Part shown: positions 55,601-64,000 of the stretch, piece after piece
How positions within the stretch are numbered: the stretch's first letter is position 1
Layout: each line of letters opens with the position of its first letter
DNA from: Procambarus clarkii
Taxonomy: Eukaryota; Arthropoda; Malacostraca; Decapoda; Cambaridae
DNA: 64,000 nt
Assembly: GCF_040958095.1 (NCBI RefSeq)
Contig: NC_091156.1
Location: forward strand, 18,866,202-18,930,201
Direction of reading: 5' to 3'
Position numbers and translations under genes: made by a program
The notes under the pieces: generated by a model
Told to the model about the DNA's origin: nothing
The model's database searches: none
What the model saw: only the letters and a program-made list of their open reading frames with translations

Positions 55601-58600
55601 GGCTCCCCCTTCTGAAGTGGGGCGTAGCTCCGATGGACATAATTTATTAAGTCTGTATCTACCTACATCACTGTAACCCTCTTAACTACCTACATCACTG
55701 TAACCCTCTTAACTACCTACATCACTGTAACCCTCTTAACTACCTACATCCATCCTCACTCTAACCACCTGCGTTGGATTATGTGTTCATCACTATAGTC
55801 ATCCATCCTACCCGGGTACTCCATGTACGAAATTCATCACCACTTGACACCCTCACCGTACTGTATTCATCACTGTAACCATGTTTACTACACACAACCT
55901 TCACCACTACCACCATTTCACTACACCATATCCTAAACACTGTAACCACTGTCACTGTACACTATCTTCATCACTACAACAACACTCCCTGCTCATTATC
56001 TTTATTTAAAGATAAATAAATCATATAGAAAATAATATGCTGAATGAATTTTAGTGAGGATGGAACCTGAAATTTAGCAAGGTTGGAAATTGATGTCAAG
56101 TAGGGTGGGGGGGGGGAAAGGAGGGGGTCGACTTCAACTCCCCCCCCCCCCCCCTATGACCATTCCCCACCAACTGCCAGTCATCATGCAAAGCTTTGTA
56201 CGACTAGCCTCAAACATCTAGCCCCTCCTATTACATAAAAAAATAATCTCTTTTTATTTTATAAGTATGGATATGAGGGCGGCCTGGTCGACGACCGGGC
56301 CGCAGGGAAGCTAAGCCCCATAATCATTTCAAGGTCTCCCAAGGTATAAGGGTGTTAGAGTGTGCTTTACCTATAAGCTCTGGCAAGATTGCATCGGCTG
56401 CTGAGGAGATGGTGAAGCCATAGTTGCCATTGTCGTTGACAGGTTCCCAGGTGATGCCGCAGTAGTTGTCAGCGCGCCTGATGCAGATCCCGTAGTCCTG
56501 GCTGGCTAGCTGCCGCGTACCTGCTGGGCACCAACCACTCCCATCAGTATCACCCGGATAGTTGCCACTGGATGGCATCAGGTGGTCATTAGAGTGTATT
56601 GAACTGGTCACCGGATAGAGCGGGAATGGAGAGGATTCCCTGGAGGAACTTACAAGACACTGAGAGGTAAGCAGGCGTGAAGGGGTTGAAGAGAGCGTAC
56701 GTGGTGTGTAGGGCTGTGTATGAGGAAGTGGTGTGTTGGGAAATGAGTTAGCTTGCCGGATATGTAATGGGGGGTATGGAGGAGGTAATTGGAGTGTGAG
56801 GAATGCGTACATCATGGGGGTGTGGGAGAGGGAAGGGGGTACATCATGGGGTTTTGGAGAGGGAAGGTCGTATCATGAGATGTGGGAGAGAGAAGGGGGT
56901 ACATCATAGGGTGTGGGATAGAGATGGGGTACATCTTTCACTCATCCACGTGGTAGTCTACTGTACCATATGCATGGTAGGTAAGTAGGCAATTATCAGG
57001 AGTGAGGGCTAAGCCATTATGACTATATAGCACTTGGAAAGGACGTTAGGATAAGGGTTTAGGATTGAGCGGAGTAAAGGAATGGTACCCAACCACTTGG
57101 ACGGTGAGGAACTGAACGCCCATCTACTCTACAGTAGAATACCATGAACATGGGAAATTGGATTACCATGTACACGGAACAGTAGACTACCATGATCACT
57201 GGACAGTAGACTACCATGATCACGGATCATTAGATTACCATGAACACAGGACAGTGGACTACAATGAACACGGGACAATAGTATACTGTCCTGTGCTTAT
57301 GGTAATCTAATATGACCCGTGTTCATGGTAGCCTCTTGTCCCGTGTTCATGGTAGTCTTCTGTCCCATGATAATGTTGTGGAAAATATCCGCAGTATAAT
57401 GTTAAGCATAATCTATATGTGGATAATCTATATGTAGTTTCCCCAATGTAAACTCCCACCCGTCTCAAGGGCGTCTCAAGGTGCCGCCCGTACCAACTCA
57501 CGCCTGCGATTCCTTAACGCCACTTACAATGGGTTTTAATTGATCCAAAATCAGTAATATTAGTTATAGCTTATCAAATGTACCTTAACTTAGTGCTAAG
57601 GTATGTAGTAAAATTAATAAACCTATTAGTGAATAATAATTAAATGAAATCAACACTCCCTCAAACTGTCAGATGAGAAGGCGCCATTAATGGACCAGTC
57701 ACACGGCTGTTGCTGCCGCGCCGCACGACGCTGGAGCCTACGGTGTTTTATCCCATACTTAGGAACTATTCGCTTTATTTTGATCATACGATCAGTAAGT
57801 GTTATTATAGGGACATATCTAACCAATTAAGAAGTACATAATAAGTGTCGTATAGACCTTATTAAGTACTGCAAGCTTCACTAAACTCAGTCCAGGACGC
57901 CATATTTTCCCAGCCCTGATCCCAGATATTGTGCTCACCATCTTATAAGGAGAATTGAGTCGACAACTAGATGTTGCCCAGAGCACCCCGGACTTTACTT
58001 AACCAGAATTGTTGTGACGGTTTTTATATGGTTAAACTGGCGTCATTTTTAATGATGTCACGTTAACTATTTCTTCCAGAGCTCCGGTTATATAGTGGGG
58101 TCTTTACCCCAAAAATAAGCGAGTGGATTTACGGCATTATTCAATTGTCATAATATTTGATGTAAAGTAAATTGTTTATAGTTTAGTGTCAGCAAATTAA
58201 TTTCTCAACCAGAGTTATAACAAAGTTTTAGGCTGTGCTATACACAACTTCTGTTTGGGTGACGCGCGTGGTACGAACTAGTGCCTCGCAGCCTATGATT
58301 TAACTTTATATTCGGAAATGTTAATGAGAGGCTTCTCGGCAGGCACACGAGTTAACAGCGTTAGGATACCTACAAACCCAAACCTCCTTCTCAACAGCAG
58401 GCCACATGAGCCTCATCAGACCTTATACTACCTTATGTGCTCCTGGGGTTTTCATTCATATTTAAATTAACTAATTATTTAACTAACTAATTAGTTAAAT
58501 TAACTACAAGGTATGTTCCTAGAGCATTCCTTGTAGTCTGTTGTGTAAGTTCTTTGATTTAATTCCACAGATTAATTAGTACTCAATCAGAATTTCACTT

Positions 58601-61600
58601 CATTTTAATTTATATTCTGTTTTAAGAATAAGATCGGGGAACAGAGTTGAGAAGAAATCCCCACACTTGGTAATCTGGTCTCCCTTATTCATGGTGATCT
58701 ACTGTTCCGTGTAGTCCTCTGTTCTGTGTTCATGGTAATCTAATTTCCCGTGTTCATGGTAGCCTACTATCCCGTGTTCATGGTAGCCTACTATCCCGTG
58801 TTCATGGTAGCCTACTATCCCGTGTTCATGGAAGCTTACTATCCCGTGTTCATGGTAGCCTACTGTCCCGTGTTCATGGTAGCCTACTGTCCCGTGTTCA
58901 TGGTAGCCTACTGTCCCGTGTTCATGGTAGCCTACTGTCCCGTGTTCATGGTAGCCTACTGTCCCGTGTTCATGGTAGCCTACTGTCCCGTGTTCATGGT
59001 AGCCTACTGTCCCGTGTTCATGGTAGCCTACTGTCCCGTGTTCATGGTAGCCTACTGTCCCGTGTTCATGGTAGCCTACTGTCCCGTGTTCATGGTAGCC
59101 TACTGTCCCGTGTTCATGGTAGCCTACTATCCCGTGTTCATGGTAGCCTACTATCCCGTGTTCATGGTAGCCTACTGTCCCGTGTTCATGGTAGCCTACT
59201 GTCCCGTGTTCATGGTAGCCTACTGTCCCGTGTTCATGGTAGCCTACTGTCCCGTGTTCATGGTAGCCTACTGTCCCGTGTTCATGGTAGCCTACTGTCC
59301 CGTGTTCATGGTAGCCTACTGTCCCGTGTTCATGGTAGCCTACTGTCCCGTGTTCATGGTAGCCTACTGTCCCGTGTTCATGGTAGCCTACTGTCCCGTG
59401 TTCATGGTAGCCTACTGTCCCGTGTTCATGGTAGCCTACTATCCCGTGTTCATGGTAGCCTACTGTCCCGTGTTCATGGTAGCCTACTATCCCGTGTTCA
59501 TGCTCGTATACAGTCCCATCTTATGAACTGGAAATATAACATTTCCACCAAAATGTTTACGCACGATCTCAGGTTCAGAGGATTTTTAATATCGTGTTGG
59601 ATAATTGAGCTCCAGCAACGACTAGTTGTAAGTCCAGTCAAAAGGGAATTTATTAGCCTCATCAGTTCAACTTATCCATTACACAACGGGTCTTGGCCTC
59701 ATTAACTTCCTAATTGTCTTATCTTCCTTCCTGTATGATACTAGACCACACTTTATGGTCTAGTACCCACCAAAAGGATAGATACTTCTCAGAAATATTG
59801 TATCGGTTATCATATGGATATGTGGGCCTGCGGGCCAGAAGTCAAGTCTGGCTTCCGGCCGGGCTTGGGGAGTAGAAGAACTCCCAGAACCCCATCAAGC
59901 CGGTCATATTTTTACATAACAATTTTGTAAAACAATTTTTTTTCCTGTATCTTCCCTGACACGTTGCAAGGAAAATGCTAAAGTTCAGACACTAGTACTC
60001 ACCACTGGGACTAGCAGCGGTGTTGCGGAAGTTGAAGCTGTAGACGGTGCCAGCAGTGGCAGTGTGGTGCTGCAGGCAGCCCTCTGGCGCTGTCGGGCCA
60101 CACGCAGACACCGTGGGCAAGACAAGGTTATCATATAATAATATGCAAAATGCTCCTTTGAGATGTAAATCGCATCAACATGTGATGAACATGAATATGT
60201 AACAAACTTAAAAGTTAGATTTGGTTATATTAAATAAGGGTAGATTAATTTGAGGTTAGGATAAGTTTTGGCTAAGTTAGCTGAGGTGAGATAAAGTTTA
60301 GGTTAGATTAGGTTAAGTTAGGTGTTGACTTTAACCCTTAGAGTGCGGTCAAGAACAGATTAGGTTCACAGTTGGCAAGCATTAGCGAGTGTTTTATCAT
60401 GTGGGTTACAGCATGTAAAGTCAGCTGATGTATGGGTGCTGCCTCTACTGTATGAACGCTCCATGAAAATAATTTAGTTTTCAATTATTATTCCTATGTC
60501 GAAAACTATAATTTAGTGTGATAAGTGCGGTGAAAGGGGGGGGGGGGGTGAGAAAGGGGGATTGGAAATTGCCAAAATATAAATTTATCATCTCGCCCCA
60601 AAAAAATGACACCTAGAGCTGTTTATGTAAGATTCCCATATTTATAATTGTTACTATAGCTTTACACGAAAACAATACTCTTCCTTTAAATTATAAAAAA
60701 TAATTTGTTCTTTCTGGCTGCCCTGAGGTTAGTCCTACTTTCTCAGCTCACCACAGCTAAAATATCGTATCAAGACTTATTTACGAACTTATCCCCATAC
60801 TCGCAATAATTTTCACAACCCATCCTCCTTAAATAATAGTACTTATAATAACTATTTCAGCAGCAATATGTAGTGACGGTTCACCAGTAAACCACTTTTT
60901 GTACTATTACTTTTATGGTGTCCGGAAGAAATAGTTAAAGCTAAACTAAATATTCCTAAGCCTAGTATAGGACATGAATATATACTATATTAGGCCTACG
61001 TTCTCGTGTATTAGGCCTAGGATTGCTTGGGGAGGTTAGGTTTAGGTCTTATATTTATGTTGCGGTTAAAAACTTTTCTGGGTTCTCCAAATTCAATAAT
61101 ACAATTGTATCTGGTGGACCATCACTACATATTGGTGCTTTCCACCAAACGATTACTACAAGTATTTTCATTTTAGGAGCATGAACTGAATTTTCCTTAT
61201 CAATTCGTAAGATAGAATTATTTTTAATGATAATCATTATAATCTTCATTGTCATTATAATCTCTATAGTGAGGATTATAAAGGCTGCAATCTACTTTAG
61301 ATTTCATTCAGCAAATATATTTTATTCAGAAAAAGAAAAGTTAAGATTAAAGTCAACTTTCATGATATACAGTATATAGATAGAGTAGTTCCTGCCAAAC
61401 ACACACCAAAACTACGACGTTGGTACAACGTTCGAACAAGTTTTAACACATCCTAACCAGTTATAATAACCAATATAGCAAGTTGTAACAACGTTCTAAT
61501 ACGTCATAAACACATTAAGCCAAGATGTAACAACTTTATTACAAGTTGTAACAAGCGGAAAATAGCGACAGTTTAGGTTTGTTTCCAGGGGTTCCTGAAG

Positions 61601-62809
61601 ACTACAGACTTGCATGAGGCTCAAACCAAATCCTTAGTGAGACATTTAACACAAAATAAGTATACATATATGAGGAGCCTCACCTCGGTATACGGAGTCA
61701 CAGGCGATCTGAGTCACTTGAATGTTCCAGGCAGCTGAGAGCGACGCCTGCACCGAGCGGTTAATGGTCACCTTCACCGCTCCGCCACTGGGATCCACGT
61801 CGTAGTAAACTATAATAAAGGTTAGTGACTGTCACATGTTTTACTTGTAGTAATGATCACTTAGTACCAACACTTTGGAAGGTCATATGATTCCATGCGA
61901 GGATTTGTTGTTGTCGTATTGATAGATTGGTTTGTATGTCTGTCTTTCATTAATGTTATTTTTCGTGAAAAGTGTGTGATTTTTGCTGGTTGTACTCACC
62001 TTGTTTGGTTCAGGGACTCTTGTACACTGAACCTGTTCAATGTACAGGTTCTTAAGCCTATTCAGCTCCGTCATATCTACATCTTATACTGTGTATGGAG
62101 TCCACCTCCGCCATTTAATTTTAGATGTATTTTATCTATATAAGGGAAAATAGATCTAAAATTAAACTTTGGCTAGACTCACCAAAGTTTAGAGGATAAC
62201 TGGGCTTTGGTCAAGGAGTGTGAGGCGGGTCAGGGTCGACCCCAATGCTACTGACCACTGGGACATCTCACTGTGCTGACCACTGGGACATCTACTCACT
62301 GTGCTGACCACTGGGACATCTACTCACTGTGCTGACCACTGGGACATCTACTCACTGTGCTGACCACTGGGACATCTACTCACTGTGCTGACCACTGGGA
62401 CATCTACTCACTGTGCTGACCACTGGGACATCTACTCACTGTGCTGACCACTGGGACATCTACTCACTGTGCTGACCACTGGGACATCTACTCACTGTGC
62501 TGACCACTGGGACATCTACTCACTGTGCTGACCACTGGGACATCTACTCACTGTGCTGACCACTGCTGGAGCCACAGATCACTGGGACACTGGACACTCC
62601 GCCGGTCACCGTCAGGAAGTCTTTAGTGCAGACACCGTTCGTATCCGGCTGCGAGAGTTCGAGAGCGAGGAAATCGAACCTCATCTGGCAGATGTTGGGC
62701 GCGACTCTGTTGATGGTGAGGGTACAGGCGCCCAGCTCTGTGTTGGTGGCGCCGGGGTGGATGAAGTACGTGTTGTTCAGGCTCGTCGCCTCGTTACACG
62801 TCCTCGTTA
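49565..62809 (-). CDS. CUB-B: secreted two-CUB-domain protein, last 6 exons (partial gene)
   Basis: Exons on the minus strand, 5' to 3': 62809-62552, 61809-61684, 60089-60003, 56520-56371, 55132-54986, 49674-49565. They encode 291 residues from the start of CUB1 to the stop, with phase 1 at every junction, and match CUB-A exon for exon. Two exons differ in length by whole codons. All core motifs are kept: CNEATSLNNTYF, NICQMRFDF, DFLTVTGG, QIACDSVYR, GCLQ, QDYGICIRR, DYVVIPGG, RYCGLGFP and GFSLKYKQITSCA. The signal-peptide and Cys-rich exons should lie beyond the right edge. It arose with CUB-A by tandem duplication. The first exon found has a splice donor that has been multiplied as a minisatellite. 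No stop or shift was seen in the exons. Ligand and function are unknown. Confidence 0.85.
49675..50350. other. CUB-B last intron, nothing recognised
   Basis: AT-rich intronic DNA, no supported feature. Confidence 0.45.
50355..50950. repeat. 19-bp minisatellite, about 31 copies
   Basis: Unit 'ggtaccttgccagggtgct' with cca/cct variation and a few 'gtgat' or 'tgcaag' units. A block of about twelve units (50387-50610) is repeated in the same variant order at 50620-50830. Located in the last intron of CUB-B. The right end is interrupted by a fold-back element. Confidence 0.96.
51063..52425 (+). mobile_element. Helitron-like element, non-autonomous
   Basis: 1,363 bp starting TCTAAGTAAATAAAAATGG and ending ACAACTAG, inserted exactly between A and T of the fold-back sequence 'aaattaa|tattataat' (uninterrupted at 32090). 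TC start, CTAG end and A^T insertion without duplication are Helitron hallmarks. The 5' part has three tandem blocks of about 200 bp with 'ccgattgctttgaaattttg' and 'ttttata.acctactatata'. The 3' part is a G-rich repeat. No Rep/helicase reading frame; a terminal hairpin was not clear. Confidence 0.75.
51900..52400. repeat. G-rich degenerate minisatellite inside the Helitron-like element
   Basis: Units of about 25-33 bp built on 'ggtggggaggacgaggggac'. The long frames seen here are low-complexity and not genes. Confidence 0.85.
52721..54410. other. Unclassified 1.7-kb segment between two 'ggtaccttg' copies
   Basis: Flanked by 'ggtaccttg' at 52712-52720 and 54411-54419 (the right copy is a stray 19-bp array unit). 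GC-rich promoter-like stretch at 52920-53110 with 'gtgacgtagtgtgacgtc' (CRE-like TGACGT twice). Two perfect hairpins at 53489-53548 and nested hairpins near 54254-54305. No protein motif. Could be an unknown mobile element; ends are neither TG/CA nor inverted repeats. Confidence 0.45.
53489..53548. other. Two adjacent perfect hairpins
   Basis: Stem 1: 9 bp, cgcctgatc (53489-53497) with gatcaggcg (53505-53513), loop of 7. Stem 2: 11 bp, acttcggtaga (53522-53532) with tctaccgaagt (53538-53548), loop of 5. Confidence 0.9.
54895..54978. repeat. 21-bp intronic tandem repeat beside CUB-B exon 54986-55132
   Basis: Three to four units of 'ggtacaggtgagggagatta', same position relative to the donor as at 8839-8922 in CUB-A. 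Confidence 0.8.
54986..55132 (-). CDS. CUB-B exon: middle of second CUB-like domain
   Basis: 147 bp. Reads TFYTSSRDSDCTTDYVVIPG, a Thr/Ser-rich loop, then RYCGLGFPPTVT. Acceptor TTGTACAG, donor GTAAGT. Confidence 0.9.
55640..55755. repeat. 26-bp tandem repeat, about 4 copies
   Basis: Unit 'ctacctacatcactgtaacc' plus 'ctctta'. Confidence 0.9.
55760..56270. other. CUB-B intron, nothing recognised
   Basis: Further loose 'atcactgtaacc' motifs to 55990, then C-run/G-run around 56110-56150. No gene. Confidence 0.45.
56275..56346 (+). repeat. LINE L4 / SINE-A 3' tail beside CUB-B exon 56371-56520
   Basis: 'gcctggtcgacgaccgggcc' through 'catttcaaggtct'. Mirrors the L4 tail beside the equivalent exon of CUB-A. 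Confidence 0.75.
56371..56520 (-). CDS. CUB-B exon: start of second CUB-like domain
   Basis: 150 bp, one codon longer than in CUB-A. Reads TRQLASQDYGICIRRADNYC, then ITWEP and YGFTISSAADAILPELI. Acceptor CCCAGCAG, donor GTAAAG. A LINE L4-type tail lies about 25 bp beyond the donor. Confidence 0.9.
56800..56940. repeat. Degenerate tandem repeat, unit about 33 bp
   Basis: Four units with 'gtgggagagggaagggggta' and 'catcatgggg'. Confidence 0.8.
57000..57122 (-). repeat. SINE type C
   Basis: 'gactatatagcacttgg', 'ggaatggtacccaaccactt', 'gaggaactgaacgcccatct'; head truncated after the B box. Confidence 0.7.
57130..57370. repeat. Inverted minisatellite block, related to the array at 58745-59512
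   Basis: About six degenerate units in reverse orientation (accatgaacacgggacagta type, 57131-57281), then about three in forward orientation (57283-57368). The two halves meet head to head. Confidence 0.85.
57371..58680. other. CUB-B intron, nothing recognised
   Basis: AT-rich, with 'taactaattatttaactaac' runs near 58470. No gene. Confidence 0.45.
58745..59512. repeat. 24-bp minisatellite, 32 copies
   Basis: The unit contains 'gttcatggtagcctactgtc' plus 'ccgt'. Very homogeneous; 'ctatc' variants at the ends and middle. Degenerate units precede it from 58690. In the CUB-B intron between exons 60089-60003 and 56520-56371. Confidence 0.97.
59825..59905 (-). repeat. Dispersed repeat 'ggttctgggagttcttctac', reverse copy
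   Basis: 'gggcttggggagtagaagaa' and 'ctcccagaaccccatcaa', reverse complement of 30800-30860. Confidence 0.75.
60003..60089 (-). CDS. CUB-B exon: GCLQ linker
   Basis: 87 bp, two codons shorter than in CUB-A. Reads PEGCLQHHTATAGTVYSFNF. GCLQYY has become GCLQHH. Acceptor CCCGACAG, donor GTGAGT. Confidence 0.9.
60090..61390. other. CUB-B intron, nothing recognised
   Basis: AT-rich. Short ggttagattaggtta-type runs at 60232-60330; G-run at 60537-60550. A region around 61040-61230 reads partly like a protein if TGA is Trp, but no mitochondrial gene was recognised. Confidence 0.4.
61393..61592 (-). repeat. About 200-bp dispersed repeat, family D, reverse copy
   Basis: Reverse complement of 34555-34772 and 48192-48395; ends 'ggtttgtttccagggg'. 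Confidence 0.8.
61684..61809 (-). CDS. CUB-B exon: second part of CUB1
   Basis: 126 bp. Reads YYDVDPSGGAVKVTINRSVQ and ends WNIQVTQIACDSVYR. Acceptor TATTATAG, donor GTGAGG. Confidence 0.9.
62000..62115 (-). repeat. LINE L3 tail fragment
   Basis: 'tcttaagcctattcagctcc', 'gtcatatctacatctta', 'ctgtgtatggagtccacctc', as at 9500-9570. Confidence 0.65.
62251..62565. repeat. 28-bp minisatellite made of exon end plus splice donor, about 11 copies
   Basis: The plus-strand unit contains 'actgtgctgaccactgggac' and 'atctactc'. On the minus strand each unit reads GGTCAGCACA|GTGAGTAGATG: the last ten bases of CUB-B exon 62809-62552 and its 5' splice site. Units are nearly identical; the most distal one has GTGAGATG. 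Confidence 0.95.
62552..62809 (-). CDS. CUB-B exon: first part of CUB1
   Basis: 258 bp, phase 1 at both ends. Begins TRTCNEATSLNNTYF and ends VICGSSSGQH. The acceptor is TTGGCCAG as in CUB-A; the proximal donor is GTGAGT. The exon end and donor are the repeat unit of the array at 62251-62565. Confidence 0.9.
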
Positions 62810-63139
62810 CTGGCCAAGGGGGGGGAGGAGGTGGGGAGAAAAGACATTAGTCTTCCCTAGATAGAAGTTAGAGTGGGTGAGAGAGAGTCACAGGGGCAAA
62901 AGGAAGTAGGGAAACTTGCAGAAGTTTGTAAGCTTGCAAACTTGCTAGCTAAAGTTAGCATATTTGAAGACATGAAGAAACATTCACTCACACGTAAACA
63001 CATACAAACGTACATACTTTGCAAAGTCAATTTATTATATTTTCCTTCGTATAAATGGAAGGACTGACATAATACAGTACACCCGAGAGAGTGGGGAATA
63101 TACTTCAAAGCCTTCGTTACACGACGCCATGAAGAACGC
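62810..63139. other. CUB-B intron, nothing recognised
   Basis: No supported feature. The Cys-rich and signal exons of CUB-B were looked for here and to 64000 and not found. Confidence 0.45.
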
Positions 63140-63245
63140 CTTAGACTCGGGCTAGTTGACCAGACCACACACTAGAAGGTGAAGGGACGACGACGTTTCG
63201 GTCCGTCCTGGATCATTCTCAAGTCGATTGTCACAGATGTCTCGG
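63140..63245. repeat. Dispersed repeat 'cgacgtttcggtccgtcctg'
   Basis: Contains 'gaccagaccacacactagaa', 'cgacgtttcggtccgtcctg' and 'cattctcaagtcgattgt', a block that I recall as common in decapod sequences. No second copy in this window. Confidence 0.5.
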
Positions 63246-63664
63246 GCTAGTCGCTTACTGTAAAACTCTTATTCATAAAAGCGTCATACGTTTATTTATT
63301 CACATTTTTCTTATTGCTGAGCACTTATGCACAGAGGGGAAATATCAATTAATTAATTATTTGCTTATAAATGATTCACTGAACACTTAAGAGAAAAAAA
63401 ATGGGTGAAACTTTTAGTTTTATGTTTAAAAAATGGGACTTTAGACATGCAAATTGCACATGTTGGTCATTAAAAGTTGAGTATATTGTGGCTAGATCAA
63501 ACACAGCAAGCCCATTACGTAGTTACTAATACATCTTTCTCCTTTAATTAGAAAAACAGCAAGTGTTTAGCACGCGGCTACTCTTTACTTGGTCGCTGGT
63601 TCAATCCCCACATTCCTCCAAATGATTTACGCAGTAATACAAATAATAACAATATTATTTACCT

Positions 63665-63728
63665 AAAGAGGCCTGGCCGAGGACCGGGCCGCGGGGACGT
63701 TGAGCCCCGAAATCATCGCAAGGTAAGG
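63665..63728 (+). repeat. LINE L4 / SINE-A 3' tail
   Basis: 'gaggaccgggccgcggggac' and 'gagccccgaaatcatcgcaa'. Confidence 0.75.
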
Positions 63729-63732
63729 ACCT

Positions 63733-63870
63733 GGGGCCATATTCACGTAGCAGTTACACAAGCACTTACGAACCTGCTGACATCTCTTGGTCTGGCTCAT
63801 TACGTCAAAGTTTGCAGCAAATTACTGAGCTACAGCATATTTTAGCTTTAAGTTTAGGTGTGTATATGTA
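63733..63870. mobile_element. Palindromic MITE, partial
   Basis: 'ggggccatattcacgtagca' and 'agcacttacgaacctg', then diverged. Confidence 0.6.
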
Positions 63871-64000
63871 ACTTGATAACAATGCCGAGATTTTATGAGC
63901 ATTAGAGACAACAGATGTTCACTACACAAGTGCGGTTAAAGTAGCAAGTGCGAAGCGGGATGCGTATAGAGGAGGGTGTCGGGCCGCACGTTTGAGTCGA

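Noticed and set aside
58750-59526. 258-codon frame with FMVAYCPV repeats, membrane-protein-like
   Set aside because: 24-bp minisatellite; hydrophobicity comes from the unit sequence alone.
61040-61260. Possible nuclear copy of mitochondrial DNA
   Set aside because: AT-rich and partly readable with TGA as Trp, but no mitochondrial protein motif could be recognised.

Overview
The window looks like nuclear DNA of a decapod crustacean (crayfish or lobster type; species not resolvable from this sequence alone). Evidence: genes with GT-AG introns, very many decayed non-LTR retrotransposons, tRNA-derived SINEs, fold-back elements, short TTAGG runs (the arthropod telomere motif) and about 6 kb of minisatellites. 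Recognition of the families as decapod rests on memory, not on a search. No rRNA, no functional tRNA, no CRISPR and no prokaryotic gene was found.

The only convincing host genes are two tandem, same-orientation (minus strand) genes for secreted two-CUB-domain proteins. CUB-A occupies 31109 down to 8218 in eight exons: a signal peptide exon, a Cys-rich exon, CUB1 (two exons), a GCLQYY-type linker exon and a C-terminal CUB-like domain (three exons). Only the initiator-Met exon is missing. CUB-B has its last six exons at 62809 down to 49565 and continues past the right edge. All traceable coding-exon junctions are phase 1, so the exons are symmetric and the two copies match exon for exon.

Layout. 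1-8.1 kb: remains of an R2-like LINE (plus) joined to a zinc-knuckle/endonuclease LINE (minus) with a nested MITE, then AT-rich DNA. 8.2-31.1 kb: CUB-A, whose introns hold a near-complete two-ORF LINE (12.0-16.3 kb, minus), another LINE (16.4-17.8 kb, plus), a second copy of the zinc-knuckle LINE family (19.9-22.8 kb) and large minisatellites. 31.1-49.5 kb: intergenic, with fold-back elements, MITEs, SINEs, five minisatellites, and a LINE interrupted by an ORF1-only retroelement flanked by a 13-bp target duplication. 49.5-64 kb: CUB-B, whose last intron contains a 19-bp array, a fold-back arm and a Helitron-like insertion nested in that arm.

Most notable: a 28-bp minisatellite in CUB-B that repeatedly copies the 3' end of an exon plus its splice donor; a tandem splice donor in CUB-A where the upstream choice would give an immediate stop; the ORF1-only (HAL1-like) insertion; three SINE/LINE pairs that share 3' tails; and the nested Helitron. 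All splice junctions are inferred by eye from consensus sites, frame and paralogue agreement. No transcript evidence was available.
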